The notes below the pieces were generated by a model that was given only the letters and a program-made list of their open reading frames with translations, had not been told where the DNA came from and searched no databases. Both the position numbers and the translations under genes were made by a program. Below are positions 17,262-26,167 of a DNA stretch of 55,719 nt, piece after piece. Source of the stretch: Cohnella lupini. Lineage in GTDB: Bacteria; Bacillota; Bacilli; Paenibacillales; Paenibacillaceae. Position 1 is the first letter of the stretch; each line of letters opens with the position of its first letter. The stretch is from positions 27,530-83,248 of the forward strand of contig NZ_QRDY01000011.1 in assembly GCF_003386205.1 (NCBI RefSeq), read 5' to 3'.

Positions 17262-19019
17262 TTAGCCCTCCTTCTTCTTGTTCGTGGAGTAATCGCGTTT
17301 CCGCGGAGCGATCAAGGATACGTCGATGTCCTCGTAAGTGATCTGAGGACCTTCGGCCGTCCATTTCGCTTTCGTGGTTTTCATGAAATTATCGTCATCG
17401 CGTTCCGTGAATTCCGGTTTGTAATGCGCGCCGCGGCTTTCGTTCCGCATCAACGCGCCCACCGTCATCGCCTCGGCAAGCTCCATCATGTTCCACAGTT
17501 GGCGGGTAAACGCCACACCTGTGTTGTTCCAACGGGCCGTATCGTTGATATTGATTTTCTGGTAACGCTGTTTAAGCTCTTTGATCTTGCCGATCGTTTC
17601 TTCGAGCTTCTTGTTGTAACGGACGACGGTCATGTTGTTCGTCATCCACTCGCCAAGCTCTTTGTGAAGCACATAAGCGTTTTCCGTACCGTCCATCTTC
17701 AAGATCGACTCGTATTTATCCGCCTGCTTGTTGCGTTCGCGCTCGAACACGCTCTCCGCAACGTCTTCCGCGGACTTCTTCAAGCCGCGAATGTATTCGA
17801 TCGCTTTCGGTCCGGTGACCATGCCGCCGTAAATCGCGGACAGTAGCGAGTTCGCGCCAAGGCGGTTCGCGCCGTGATATTGGTACTCGCATTCCCCGCA
17901 AGCGAACAAGCCGGGAATGTTCGTCATCTGATTGTAATCGACCCACATTCCGCCCATCGAATAATGAACCGCCGGGAAAATCTGCATCGGTATCTTGCGA
18001 GGATCGTCGCCCATGAACTTCTCGTATATTTCGATGATTCCGCCGAGCTTAACGTCTAGCTCCTTCGGATCCTTATGCGACAAATCCAGGTAAACCTTAT
18101 TCTCTCCGTCGATTCCGAGCTTCTGCTCTACGCAGACGTCGAAGATTTCGCGAGTCGCGATATCGCGCGGAACGAGATTCCCGTATGCCGGATATTTTTC
18201 CTCGAGGAAGTACCAAGGCTTTCCGTCCTTGTACGTCCAAATCCGTCCGCCTTCGCCCCGAGCGGATTCGCTCATGAGACGCAGCTTATCGTCGCCCGGA
18301 ATAGCCGTCGGATGAATTTGGATAAATTCTCCGTTCGCGTAATAAACGCCCTGTTGGTATACCGCGCTCGCCGCCGTACCCGTATTGATGACGGAGTTCG
18401 TCGTTTTCCCGAAAATAATGCCGGGACCGCCAGTAGCTAAGATGACCGCATCCCCGCGGAACGTAACCGACTCCATCGAGCGAAGATCTTGCGCCGCGAT
18501 TCCGCGGCACACGCCGTCGTCGTCGATGACGACGGACGTAAATTCCCAGTGCTCGAACTTCTGCACGAGTCCGGCCGCTTCCCAGCGTCGAACTTGCTCG
18601 TCCAACGCGTACAACAATTGTTGTCCGGTCGTCGCACCCGCGAAAGCTGTGCGGTGATACTGCGTGCCGCCGAACCTGCGGAAGTCGAGCAAGCCTTCCG
18701 GCGTACGGCTGAACATAACGCCCATCCGGTCCATCAGATGGATAATGCCCGGCGCCGCTTCGCACATCGCTTTAACCGGCGGTTGATTGGCCAGGAAATC
18801 CCCGCCGTATACCGTATCGTCGAAGTGCTCCCAAGGGGAGTCGCCTTCGCCCTTCGTATTTACCGCTCCGTTAATGCCGCCTTGCGCGCACACGGAGTGA
18901 GATCTTTTAACCGGGACTAGCGAGAACAGATCGACCCGCGCTCCCGCTTCCGCCGCTTTAATCGTCGCCATCAAGCCGGCAAGCCCGCCGCCGACGACGA
19001 TCACTTTTTGAGTAGCCAT
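17262..19019 (-). CDS. sdhA: Succinate dehydrogenase flavoprotein subunit
   Basis: 585 residues. N-terminal FAD-binding G-G-G-L-A-G-L-M-A-T (about 9-18), the H-S-V-C-A-Q-G-G-I-N-G block where FAD is attached covalently, and the catalytic H-P-T-A-I-P-G-D and R-G-E-G-G-R blocks are present. It oxidises succinate to fumarate in the TCA cycle at the inner face of the membrane. The start is the ATG at 19017-19019 preceded by GGGAGGAG; the frame runs upstream into a repeated leader but lacks a start signal there. The 247-bp gap to sdhC is long for this operon and contains a duplicated hairpin element. Confidence 0.96.
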   Translation of the reverse strand: MATQKVIVVGGGLAGLMATIKAAEAGARVDLFSLVPVKRSHSVCAQGGINGAVNTKGEGDSPWEHFDDTVYGGDFLANQPPVKAMCEAAPGIIHLMDRMGVMFSRTPEGLLDFRRFGGTQYHRTAFAGATTGQQLLYALDEQVRRWEAAGLVQKFEHWEFTSVVIDDDGVCRGIAAQDLRSMESVTFRGDAVILATGGPGIIFGKTTNSVINTGTAASAVYQQGVYYANGEFIQIHPTAIPGDDKLRLMSESARGEGGRIWTYKDGKPWYFLEEKYPAYGNLVPRDIATREIFDVCVEQKLGIDGENKVYLDLSHKDPKELDVKLGGIIEIYEKFMGDDPRKIPMQIFPAVHYSMGGMWVDYNQMTNIPGLFACGECEYQYHGANRLGANSLLSAIYGGMVTGPKAIEYIRGLKKSAEDVAESVFERERNKQADKYESILKMDGTENAYVLHKELGEWMTNNMTVVRYNKKLEETIGKIKELKQRYQKININDTARWNNTGVAFTRQLWNMMELAEAMTVGALMRNESRGAHYKPEFTERDDDNFMKTTKAKWTAEGPQITYEDIDVSLIAPRKRDYSTNKKKEG

Positions 19020-19038
19020 TGTGTATGTTTTCTCCTCC

Positions 19039-19207
19039 CAAGTAAAACGGTTCCGCCGTCCTTGGACGGCAGTAAACGTTTGTATCGAGCTATCAGATGA
19101 GTATAAAGAATTCAAAATTTTATACTTTCTGATATTGCAAGTAAAACGGTTCCGCCGTCCTTGGACGGCAGTAAACGTTTGTATCGAGCGATCGGATGGG
19201 TATATAA
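19039..19207. repeat. Duplicated hairpin element between sdhC and sdhA
   Basis: A segment of about 66 bp starting CAAGTAAAACGGTTCCGCCG occurs at 19039-19105 and again at 19138-19205, 99 bp apart, with only three or four differences. Each copy holds a perfect inverted repeat GCCGTCC-TT-GGACGGC. The nearer copy ends at the sdhA ribosome binding site. Both would be in the untranslated spacer of the sdhCAB mRNA. Confidence 0.85.
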
Positions 19208-19266
19208 ACTAGATTCCATATTTCCGATCGTTATGTTAGTAAAGCGATAACGTCGCAAGCGTCATC

Positions 19267-19944
19267 TTAACCTACCGATAACGAGGTCAACGCCGACGCC
19301 GCGGCCGAAGCGAATTCATCGCCGCGGAACGCAAAAATGGAAAGCAAGAACAGCGCGGAGACGATCACGAAAATAACCATGCAGATGTTCGAAGAAACCT
19401 TCTGCGCGCGCGGTCCAATGGTAATGCCCCAGCTCACAAGGAATGCCCAGAGACCGTTGGAGAAATGGAACGTTGCCGCGATTACTCCAATGACGTAGGC
19501 CGTAACCGTAAGAGGATCGCTAAGAATATTATTCATGTGCTGTCCTAATTCCTCATGCGTAACATTGCCCAGCATAATCTGGACTCGCGTTTCGTAGAAA
19601 TGCCAAGCCACGAAAATAAACGTGATTACACCCGTAATCCGTTGCGCGGTGAAGGCCCAGTTCCGACCGTAGCTGAATCTTCCGGTGTTCACGTTGGATT
19701 GGTAAGCGATGTACAGTCCGTAAACTCCGTGGAACAAAATCGGAAGCCATATCACGAACAATTCCACCCAGAAAACCAGAGGAATGCTATTCAGAAAGTT
19801 GATGCTTTTCGAAAAGCCCTCCTGTCCTCCTTCAAAGGCGGTATAGTTCGCCACCGCATGCTCGATTATGAACAATCCGAGCGGGATTACTCCGAGCAAC
19901 GAGTGAAGCTTTCTCGGTAAGTAGGAATTACCTTTACTTGCCAT
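19267..19944 (-). CDS. sdhC: Succinate dehydrogenase cytochrome b558 subunit
   Basis: 225 residues, five predicted membrane helices, of the Bacillus-type diheme b558 anchor (S-Y-L-P-R-K-L-H-S-L-L-G-V-I-P-L-G and the paired His-containing helices such as L-F-I-I-E-H-A-V-A-N). It anchors SdhAB and passes electrons to menaquinone. I place the start at the ATG 19942-19944, since AAAGGAGAT lies upstream and the longer frame to 19968 begins within that site. It is the first gene of sdhCAB, and a LysR gene diverges upstream. Confidence 0.93.
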   Translation of the reverse strand: MASKGNSYLPRKLHSLLGVIPLGLFIIEHAVANYTAFEGGQEGFSKSINFLNSIPLVFWVELFVIWLPILFHGVYGLYIAYQSNVNTGRFSYGRNWAFTAQRITGVITFIFVAWHFYETRVQIMLGNVTHEELGQHMNNILSDPLTVTAYVIGVIAATFHFSNGLWAFLVSWGITIGPRAQKVSSNICMVIFVIVSALFLLSIFAFRGDEFASAAASALTSLSVG

Positions 19945-20084
19945 GTCTGTGTTGATCTCCTTTCGCATCCGTGCTTAGACTCAGATAACGATTATGCAAT
20001 ATCTTGCCATTCGTCACCATTTGTCACCGCTTTTAAGATTACTCTATTTTCGCTTATAATGGAACTGCTTATTTAATATTAAAA

Positions 20085-20105
20085 CTTATACCAAATACGC
20101 ATAAG
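20085..20105. promoter_or_regulatory. LysR-type site CTTAT-N11-ATAAG
   Basis: CTTAT (20085-20089) and ATAAG (20101-20105) form a dyad with the T-N11-A form typical of LysR operators. It overlaps the leader and ribosome binding site of the divergent LysR gene. A candidate -10 for that gene, TATAAT, is at 20055-20060. Confidence 0.45.
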
Positions 20106-20118
20106 GGAGCGGGCTAAA

Positions 20119-21027
20119 GTGCTTGAAGATATGAGGTTATTCGCAACGATCGTGGAACAAACGAGCCTTAACAAAGCCGCGGAGAGATTGAATCTGTCCC
20201 AACCCGCACTCTCCCGTCGCCTTGCCAGGCTTGAATCCGAGCTTGAGGTCGACTTGTTCCGGAGAGTCGGCAAGAGACTGGAATTGACCGCCGCCGGTCA
20301 AGTGACCTATGAATTCGCATTGGAACTGCGCCGCTTTCATGGCACTTACCTTCAGAAGCTGAACGCTTTCAAGTCTTCGGAAGCGCCGCTTGCCACGATA
20401 GGCGCGAGCTTGACGACTCTTCAGACCACATTGCCCGAATTGATTACCGCGATGACCGAGAATCACCCGAATTTGGAGATTAAGGCGATTACGGGCAAAT
20501 CCCATGAAATTGCCACGCTGGTCAAGGAGCGCAAGGTCGATTTCGGAATCGTCGCTTCCTCCGTTATCGACGACCCTGCCATTACCAGTTTACCCTTATT
20601 CGACGATCATCTCATCCTCGTCCTTCCGCGTACGCACTTTATATTGGAAAGAACCCATCTCGAGATGGCGGATTTAGACGGCTTGCCGATGATTCTGTTC
20701 GCTCCCGGCACCTGGTACAGGACGATGACCGACGAGTTATTCCGTAAATACAATCTTAAGCCGGACGTAAGAATGGAGATCGATTCCTTCGAAGCGATCA
20801 TTCGCTTATTATCCGCGTGTCGCGCCGGAACATTGCTTCCGAAATCGTATCTTCGCGATCAAGTTCTGCAGGACAACGACCTGTATCTCGTGCGTATCCG
20901 CGAGCTTGAGGAAACGAAGAGAACGACTTCCTTAATTCATGGGGATCCTGCCTGGCTTCCCCCTTCCACCCGCTACCTAATCGAGGAAACCACTGCCTAT
21001 TTCGCTCGCCGCGACAATCATCATTAA
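20119..21027 (+). CDS. LysR-family regulator divergent from sdhCAB
   Basis: 302 residues: helix-turn-helix at 1-60 (S-L-N-K-A-A-E-R-L-N-L-S-Q-P-A-L-S-R-R-L) and an effector domain from about 90 (L-A-T-I-G-A-S-L-T-T-L-Q). GTG start with AAGGGAG upstream. It is transcribed away from sdhC across a 174-bp gap that holds a dyad of LysR type, so control of sdhCAB and of itself is likely. It is not an evident CcpC orthologue by the effector-domain sequence, so the signal is unknown. Confidence 0.88.
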   Translation: MLEDMRLFATIVEQTSLNKAAERLNLSQPALSRRLARLESELEVDLFRRVGKRLELTAAGQVTYEFALELRRFHGTYLQKLNAFKSSEAPLATIGASLTTLQTTLPELITAMTENHPNLEIKAITGKSHEIATLVKERKVDFGIVASSVIDDPAITSLPLFDDHLILVLPRTHFILERTHLEMADLDGLPMILFAPGTWYRTMTDELFRKYNLKPDVRMEIDSFEAIIRLLSACRAGTLLPKSYLRDQVLQDNDLYLVRIRELEETKRTTSLIHGDPAWLPPSTRYLIEETTAYFARRDNHH

Positions 21028-21118
21028 TCTTAAGCGCCACACGGGTTTAAGCCTTGTTTCCTTTACTTACCGGTTTTAAAGACAGAGCTCGTGTGGTAAC
21101 CTCTTACAGAATCAAAAT

Positions 21119-21258
21119 CCGGCCAAAACCGTTAGGTGCGGGGGAAAATATCGAAAGTGCATGTCCGGTTGTTTAACCGTAAAAAGCACTAGGGGTGAAT
21201 CGCGTTAAGCGTAGGGCTGATCTCCCAGTCCGAATCCGACAGCTAACCTCGCCGGCCC
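21119..21258 (+). promoter_or_regulatory. c-di-AMP riboswitch (ydaO/yuaA type), copy 1
   Basis: The aptamer signatures are in order: GGGGGAAA (21139-21146), AGGGGTGAATCGCG (21191-21204), TAGGGCTGATCTCCC (21212-21226) and the strongly conserved 3' block CCGAATCCGACAGCTAACCT (21230-21249) followed by CG. CCGGC at 21119-21123 can pair with GCCGG at 21251-21255 as closing stem P1. The ribosome binding site of the LysM-3D gene follows at 21262-21268. I see no terminator hairpin between aptamer and gene, so control may act on translation or the platform overlaps the aptamer. Confidence 0.92.
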
Positions 21259-21279
21259 AACCAGGAGGACACTATTTAA

Positions 21280-21936
21280 ATGATATACAATTGGAAAAAG
21301 CTTACCTCTCGATCCGCGGCGCTTGTACTGGGCGCGACTTTGCTCGTTCCCGCATTGACCGCGAATGCGGCAACGCCTTATTCGGCAAAGGACGGAGATA
21401 CGTTTTGGAAGCTATCCAAGCAGTTAAACGTCCCGATGCAGCAACTCGTTGCGGCGAATCCGAAAGTCGATCCGCAAAATATTTACGCGGGACTGAAGAT
21501 CGTCATTCCAAGCAATTCTTCGACCGTTTCCAAAATGGAAACGAAAGAAGCAGCGACGGTCGAGCCGGCAAATCCGGCGCAGTCCGTGACTACCGTAACC
21601 GGGCAATCCCTCTCCTTCTCCAAAGTGATCGACATTAAAGCGACCGCATACTCGGCTTCCGCCGAAGAGAACGGTAAATGGGGCTCCGTCGACTACTTCG
21701 GCAACGCGCTCAAGCTCGGAACGATCGCGGTCGATCCCACTGTCATTCCTTTCGGAACGAAAGTTTATATTACCGGCTACAACTTCGCCGGCTTGCCTGC
21801 GGGTGGACTAGTCGCCACCGCAACCGACAAAGGCGGCGCGATTAAAGGCAATCGCATCGACATTTTCGTCCCTGGCACAAGAGATTTCGTCATGGGCTTC
21901 GGCAACCAAAGCGTTAAGGTTTATATTTTGAAATAA
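21280..21936 (+). CDS. LysM and 3D-domain cell-wall protein
   Basis: A 218-residue exported protein: signal peptide to about residue 30 (ending A-N-A-A), one LysM peptidoglycan-binding module about 32-78 (K-D-G-D-T-F-W-K-L-S-K-Q-L...L-K-I-V-I-P), a linker, and a C-terminal 3D domain about 118-218 (A-T-A-Y-S-A-S-A-E-E...I-A-V-D-P-T-V-I-P-F-G-T-K...A-T-D-K-G-G-A-I-K-G-N-R-I-D-I-F), the YocH/YuiC-type lytic transglycosylase-like fold with its three aspartates. It probably cleaves or remodels peptidoglycan. A c-di-AMP riboswitch directly upstream ties its synthesis to turgor and wall state. AGGAGG ribosome binding site. Confidence 0.93.
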   Translation: MIYNWKKLTSRSAALVLGATLLVPALTANAATPYSAKDGDTFWKLSKQLNVPMQQLVAANPKVDPQNIYAGLKIVIPSNSSTVSKMETKEAATVEPANPAQSVTTVTGQSLSFSKVIDIKATAYSASAEENGKWGSVDYFGNALKLGTIAVDPTVIPFGTKVYITGYNFAGLPAGGLVATATDKGGAIKGNRIDIFVPGTRDFVMGFGNQSVKVYILK

Positions 21937-21950
21937 CAAGGCAATAACCA

Positions 21951-21991
21951 AAGGCTATCCAGGCGCGATCCACCTCGCCTGGATAGCCTTT
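21951..21991. terminator. Bidirectional terminator between 3D protein and deacetylase genes
   Basis: AAAGGCTATCCAGGCG (21950-21965) pairs with CGCCTGGATAGCCTTT (21977-21992) between the two converging genes. Confidence 0.88.
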
Positions 21992-21997
21992 GCCCAT

Positions 21998-22777
21998 TCA
22001 CCCCTTTCTCTTCTCGGGAATGGCCAGCAATTCCGTCAGCGTAACGGGCTCGTAATCGTGTTCTCGGAGCCAATCGATTATTCTCGGCAGAGCTTTCACG
22101 GTACCGGATAAATTCTGCCCCTCTCCTCCCCCGGCGTGCAGCAAGACGACGGAACCGGGCTTAACGGAACGGGTCACGTTTTTGAACACCTGATCCGAAC
22201 TCAACTGGCGCCAATCCGACGAATCGACATCCCAATTGACAACCGTATACCCCGTCATTTTCGCCCACTCCAAGTGCTTCGGCAATATTTCTCCGTATGG
22301 TGGACGAACGAGTCGCGGTTTAAACCCGACGATTCCATCGATTGTTTTCTCCGCCCGATAAATTTGCTCTTGCACTTTGTCGAAAGGCAGTCTGGAGAAA
22401 TCCGGATGGCTGTAGCTGTGATTCCCGATGTTATGGCCCTCTCGGTGGATACGCCTTACAATATCGGGATGTTTCATGCTGCGCGTACCGACGACGAAGA
22501 ACGTCGCCTGAACCTTCTTGGCTTTAAGCACGTCCAACACCTTCGGCGTATATCTCGGATCGGGTACGTCGTCGAAAGTCAACGCGACTTTACGCGAGCC
22601 CCGCGAAGCGGACAACACGAAGACGCCATCGTATTTACGCTGCAATTCGGACCAGGAGCCCCCCGTGGTCTTCGGCTTAACGTGCGCTCCCGCTTCCGAA
22701 TAATTCCCCCCCGACGACAAAAGGGTGACGGCGCCCACCAGCACCATCACCGCTTTTTTGCAACGCGACATCGTCAT
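21998..22777 (-). CDS. Polysaccharide deacetylase (NodB homology domain)
   Basis: A 259-residue exported protein. Residues 8-30 form a signal peptide. The NodB domain has motif 1 L-T-F-D-D-V-P-D (catalytic Asp and first metal Asp), motif 2 H-S-Y-S-H (metal histidines), motif 3 R-P-P-Y-G and the C-terminal L-L-H-A-G block, so it should be an active carbohydrate esterase family 4 enzyme acting on peptidoglycan or another amino sugar polymer. It follows the antiporter gene by 61 bp on the same strand and converges with the LysM-3D gene, so three wall/turgor genes are clustered. It could be the last gene of the ktr operon. Confidence 0.9.
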   Translation of the reverse strand: MTMSRCKKAVMVLVGAVTLLSSGGNYSEAGAHVKPKTTGGSWSELQRKYDGVFVLSASRGSRKVALTFDDVPDPRYTPKVLDVLKAKKVQATFFVVGTRSMKHPDIVRRIHREGHNIGNHSYSHPDFSRLPFDKVQEQIYRAEKTIDGIVGFKPRLVRPPYGEILPKHLEWAKMTGYTVVNWDVDSSDWRQLSSDQVFKNVTRSVKPGSVVLLHAGGGEGQNLSGTVKALPRIIDWLREHDYEPVTLTELLAIPEKRKG

Positions 22778-22838
22778 CTTGCCATCCTCCCCATTCTATC
22801 TCTCGTCTTATCTATATCCTGAGCGAATGGGATGGTTT

Positions 22839-24083
22839 TCATTCAATGGGAGTTGAATCCTTTTCCTCCAGCCCCAACTTTCGGGCCAACCAAGCGGAAG
22901 TGCTTGCTTGAACGAGAATCGTGAATACGACCGCCATTAGCACGACCGCGGCAATTCGGTCCGCGTATGGAATACCGCTTGCAACGATGATACCGGACAG
23001 CGCGGCGGGTATAACCCCGGTCTCCCTAACCCAACACATGAACAACATTTCCTTCCAAGTCCATCGCGAACGCAGATCCGGCAAGACGGAAGCGAATACC
23101 GTAAGCGGTCTAGCGATGAACACGAGAATAGCCACGACCGCGAGCGAAGGCCATAAGTATTCGCCCAGAAGGGAAAAGTCGACTTGGCTTCCCAATAAAA
23201 TGAAGATAAACATCCGCATCATGACGGAGGCGTTGTCCGCGACATGTCCCATTTCCTTCTGTTTGTCCGGAACGGACAAACCAAGAAGATGCGCGTTCCC
23301 CCATACGAGCCCAGCAGTAAAAGTAGCCATCAATCCGCTAACGTGAAGCATGTCTCCAGCCAAATAAGCTGCAAGCGACACGGATATCATCGATATCGCC
23401 GCGTATTCGCGAAACCAGCCCCAGCTAGCGTGGGCAACCAAGAAAACAACGATGAAGGATATAACCAATCCGACCGCAATTCCGCCAAGCGCCGTTCTTA
23501 GAAAATCATAAGAGATTTCTCCGATGTTCAAGGATTGTCCTCCGACAATGGCAGCAAGCAAAGCGAACGTCAGAATCGATCCCGTCGCGTCGTTAAAAGC
23601 GGATTCGCTTTCCACCGTTTCCCTTAAGCGCTCCCTAACCTTCACCTGTCGAAATACCGGGATAATCGTTGCCGGATCCGTGGAAGAAATGACGGCTCCG
23701 ATCAGCAGCGAGGTCATCCAATCCAGACCGAATGCTTCATGCGCGACGTAGCCGCAAAGCCCTGCCGTAATTACGACTCCGACCGTACTCAGCAAAGTAA
23801 CGGATACGGCAACCTTTTTCAAACCATGCCACCGAATGTTGCGTCCGCCATCGAATAGGATCAACGCGGATCCGACCGCCAAAATAAGCTGATTCGTAAG
23901 CGAGCTGCTTTGCTCCGCTATCAGGTGCATCCCTTGTCCTAGCAGCATTCCCGCTCCAATAAATAACACGACGTCGGGCAGCCTCAACCACTTAGCCACT
24001 CTGCCCGAGATGATTCCGATACCGAAGACGATTAAGACCAGAAGCAAGACGTGGCGTACCGTTTGCATAACCTCGTTATCCAT
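22839..24083 (-). CDS. CPA1-type cation:proton antiporter
   Basis: A 414-residue membrane protein with about 12 helices, of the NhaP/CPA1 type: S-S-T-D-P-A-T-I-I-P-V-F near residue 130 and E-S-A-F-N-D-A-T-G near 160 hold the ion-binding aspartates and Asn-Asp pair. It exchanges Na+ or K+ for H+ across the cytoplasmic membrane. Unlike CpaA-type antiporters it has no C-terminal RCK domain. It lies 44 bp after ktrA in the c-di-AMP-riboswitch operon, so a role in K+ or Na+ export balancing Ktr uptake is likely. Ion choice cannot be read from sequence. GGAG ribosome binding site. Confidence 0.88.
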   Translation of the reverse strand: MDNEVMQTVRHVLLLVLIVFGIGIISGRVAKWLRLPDVVLFIGAGMLLGQGMHLIAEQSSSLTNQLILAVGSALILFDGGRNIRWHGLKKVAVSVTLLSTVGVVITAGLCGYVAHEAFGLDWMTSLLIGAVISSTDPATIIPVFRQVKVRERLRETVESESAFNDATGSILTFALLAAIVGGQSLNIGEISYDFLRTALGGIAVGLVISFIVVFLVAHASWGWFREYAAISMISVSLAAYLAGDMLHVSGLMATFTAGLVWGNAHLLGLSVPDKQKEMGHVADNASVMMRMFIFILLGSQVDFSLLGEYLWPSLAVVAILVFIARPLTVFASVLPDLRSRWTWKEMLFMCWVRETGVIPAALSGIIVASGIPYADRIAAVVLMAVVFTILVQASTSAWLARKLGLEEKDSTPIE

Positions 24084-24127
24084 CTATTCTTCTCCGCTCC
24101 GTTCACATGGCTAACAAAACGACCGGG

Positions 24128-24790
24128 CTATTGTCCGATCGATTCTTGGAATTGTTCGATTTGCTGGTTCGTGCCGATAACGACCATGACGTCGTCCGTA
24201 GACAAAACGTCCTTCGCTACCGGGGCGATAATGATTCCTTTAGGCTTATTGATCGCCACGATGCTGCAGCCGAACCTTCCCCTTGGATTCACGTCGTCAA
24301 GAGACTTGCCCGACAGGCATTGCGGTACCGCAAGCTCCGCAATCGTGTACTTCTTCGAAAGCTCGATATAATCGAGTAAATTCGGCGATACAAGCTGATG
24401 AGCGACCCGGATACCCATATCCCGTTCGGGATAGATGATCCTATCCACTCCGACCCGTTCCAGAACCCGCCCATGCAAGTCGGATACCGCTTTGGCGACG
24501 ACTTTCTTCACCCCAAGATCCTTCAATAAAATCGTAGCCAGTATGCTCGCCTGAATATCGTCGCCTATCGCAACGACGCCGCAGTCGAAGTTGCGGGCGC
24601 CGATGGAACGCAGTACCTCTTCTTCTGTCGCGTCGGCGACGACGGCATGCGTGAGAATATGGGAAAGCTCTTGGACCTTCTCCTCGTCGCGATCCACGCC
24701 GAGAACCTCGTAGCCCAGCTTGACGAGCTCCTCTCCTAAGCTCGAGCCGAAACGACCTAGCCCTATGATGACGAACTGATTCATTTTCAT
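24128..24790 (-). CDS. ktrA: KtrA-type potassium uptake regulatory subunit (RCK_N-RCK_C)
   Basis: 220 residues: RCK_N nucleotide-binding Rossmann domain (G-L-G-R-F-G-S-S-L at 10-18, D at the end of strand 2 in G-V-D-R-D) and RCK_C domain from about 140. KtrA proteins form an octameric ring under KtrB, open it with ATP and close it with ADP; RCK_C domains of the family bind c-di-AMP. It lies 16 bp after the second ktrB and before the antiporter. One KtrA ring here must serve two KtrB paralogues. It could equally be KtrC by sequence; the operon setting favours KtrA. Confidence 0.9.
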   Translation of the reverse strand: MKMNQFVIIGLGRFGSSLGEELVKLGYEVLGVDRDEEKVQELSHILTHAVVADATEEEVLRSIGARNFDCGVVAIGDDIQASILATILLKDLGVKKVVAKAVSDLHGRVLERVGVDRIIYPERDMGIRVAHQLVSPNLLDYIELSKKYTIAELAVPQCLSGKSLDDVNPRGRFGCSIVAINKPKGIIIAPVAKDVLSTDDVMVVIGTNQQIEQFQESIGQ

Positions 24791-24806
24791 TTGTTTATAA
24801 TGTCTC

Positions 24807-26150
24807 CTACCCGATTATGATTTTGCCTTCCGCATTGCGGTATAATGCGCGCCCCTGCTTCGGACCAAGCGCGTAAGTCAAGGTTAAAGGCCCTAATCGG
24901 CCGATGAACATCATGAGGATAATAATAATTTTGCCGGCCACTGTCAGTTGTGCCGTTAGCCCCATCGACAATCCGACTGTTCCGAACGCCGAGGTGACTT
25001 CGAATAGGATCATCAGAAACCCGTGATCCTCCGTTGTCGATAAGATCATCGTCACGAGAATAACGAGTCCGAATGCGAATAGCGTAACGGTTAACGCCTT
25101 GTATACCCGCTCTTGCGCCAGTCTGTACCTGAACAGCACCACGTCCTCTTTGCCCCTTATCATGGCCGAGACGGCTCCGACCAAGGCCGTGAACGTCGTC
25201 GTTTTGATTCCTCCCCCCGTTGAACCCGGAGACGCCCCTATGAACATGAGAATTACGATGATGAATTGGGTCGCCTGCCTTAATGCGCCGACGTCGACGG
25301 AATTGACCCCGGCCGTTCGGGGAGATACGGACTGCATGAACGCGGCAAATATCTTCTCGCCGAATCCTAGCGGCCCCATCGTGCGCGCATTCGTAAACTC
25401 GAACAATAGAATAACCGCCGCTCCCGCCACGATCAAAAACCCGCTCATGCTTAGCACGACTTTCGAATGTAGGGATAATTTCCGCTTGGGATTACGAATT
25501 TCAACCAAGTCCGCCAGCACGACGAATCCCAAACCGCCGAGAATGATAAGCAGCATCGTTACGACGTTGACCAATGGGTCGCCCACGTAATCGACAAGGC
25601 TGCGATAGTCGCCCATAATATCGAATCCGGCGTTGTTAAAGAAGGATACGGCATGAAATACGCCCTTGTAGATCGCTTCGCCGACGGGCATATCGAACAT
25701 GAACCTTATCGCGAACAGGATCGCGCCCGTGAGTTCGATCGTGAGGGAGTAAACGACGACTTTGCGCACAAGTCGGATAATCCCTTCGACGCTTGACTGG
25801 TTTAAGGCTTCTTGAAGCACGAGCCTTTCTTTCAGCGAGATTCGCCGTTTAAGCATGATGGCGAATAAAGTAGACATGGTCATGAAGCCTAGCCCGCCGA
25901 TTTGAATCATCGCCAGTATGATGATTTGCCCCGCCGTCGTCCAATAAGTTCCCGTATCGACCACCACAAGCCCCGTTACGCAGGTTGCCGAAGTCGCGGT
26001 GAACAAGGCGTCGATAAATCTCGGAGCAGCTCCCTGCAAGTGAGAGAAGGGTAACATGAGCAAACCGGCTCCCAGAAAAATAATGGCGGCGAATCCCAGA
26101 ACGAGAATTCTCGGCGGGGAAGCTACGATGGAACGAAGCAACTTGCGCAA
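24807..26150 (-). CDS. ktrB: TrkH/KtrB-family potassium channel subunit, copy 2
   Basis: 447 residues, four repeated M1-P-M2 units as in KtrB. Filter-region signatures: T-S-A-T-C-V-T-G-L, F-N-N-A-G-F-D, R-T-A-G-V-N-S-V-D and G-A-S-P-G-S-T-G-G-G-I-K-T-T-T. It conducts K+ into the cell when the RCK ring opens it. Start is TTG (26148-26150) with AGGAGG 8 bp upstream. It follows the paralogous ktrB copy 1 by 17 bp and precedes ktrA by 16 bp. The two copies share sequence along their whole length, so this is a tandem duplication. Confidence 0.92.
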   Translation of the reverse strand: MRKLLRSIVASPPRILVLGFAAIIFLGAGLLMLPFSHLQGAAPRFIDALFTATSATCVTGLVVVDTGTYWTTAGQIIILAMIQIGGLGFMTMSTLFAIMLKRRISLKERLVLQEALNQSSVEGIIRLVRKVVVYSLTIELTGAILFAIRFMFDMPVGEAIYKGVFHAVSFFNNAGFDIMGDYRSLVDYVGDPLVNVVTMLLIILGGLGFVVLADLVEIRNPKRKLSLHSKVVLSMSGFLIVAGAAVILLFEFTNARTMGPLGFGEKIFAAFMQSVSPRTAGVNSVDVGALRQATQFIIVILMFIGASPGSTGGGIKTTTFTALVGAVSAMIRGKEDVVLFRYRLAQERVYKALTVTLFAFGLVILVTMILSTTEDHGFLMILFEVTSAFGTVGLSMGLTAQLTVAGKIIIILMMFIGRLGPLTLTYALGPKQGRALYRNAEGKIIIG

Positions 26151-26167
26151 TGACGTTACCTCCTCGG

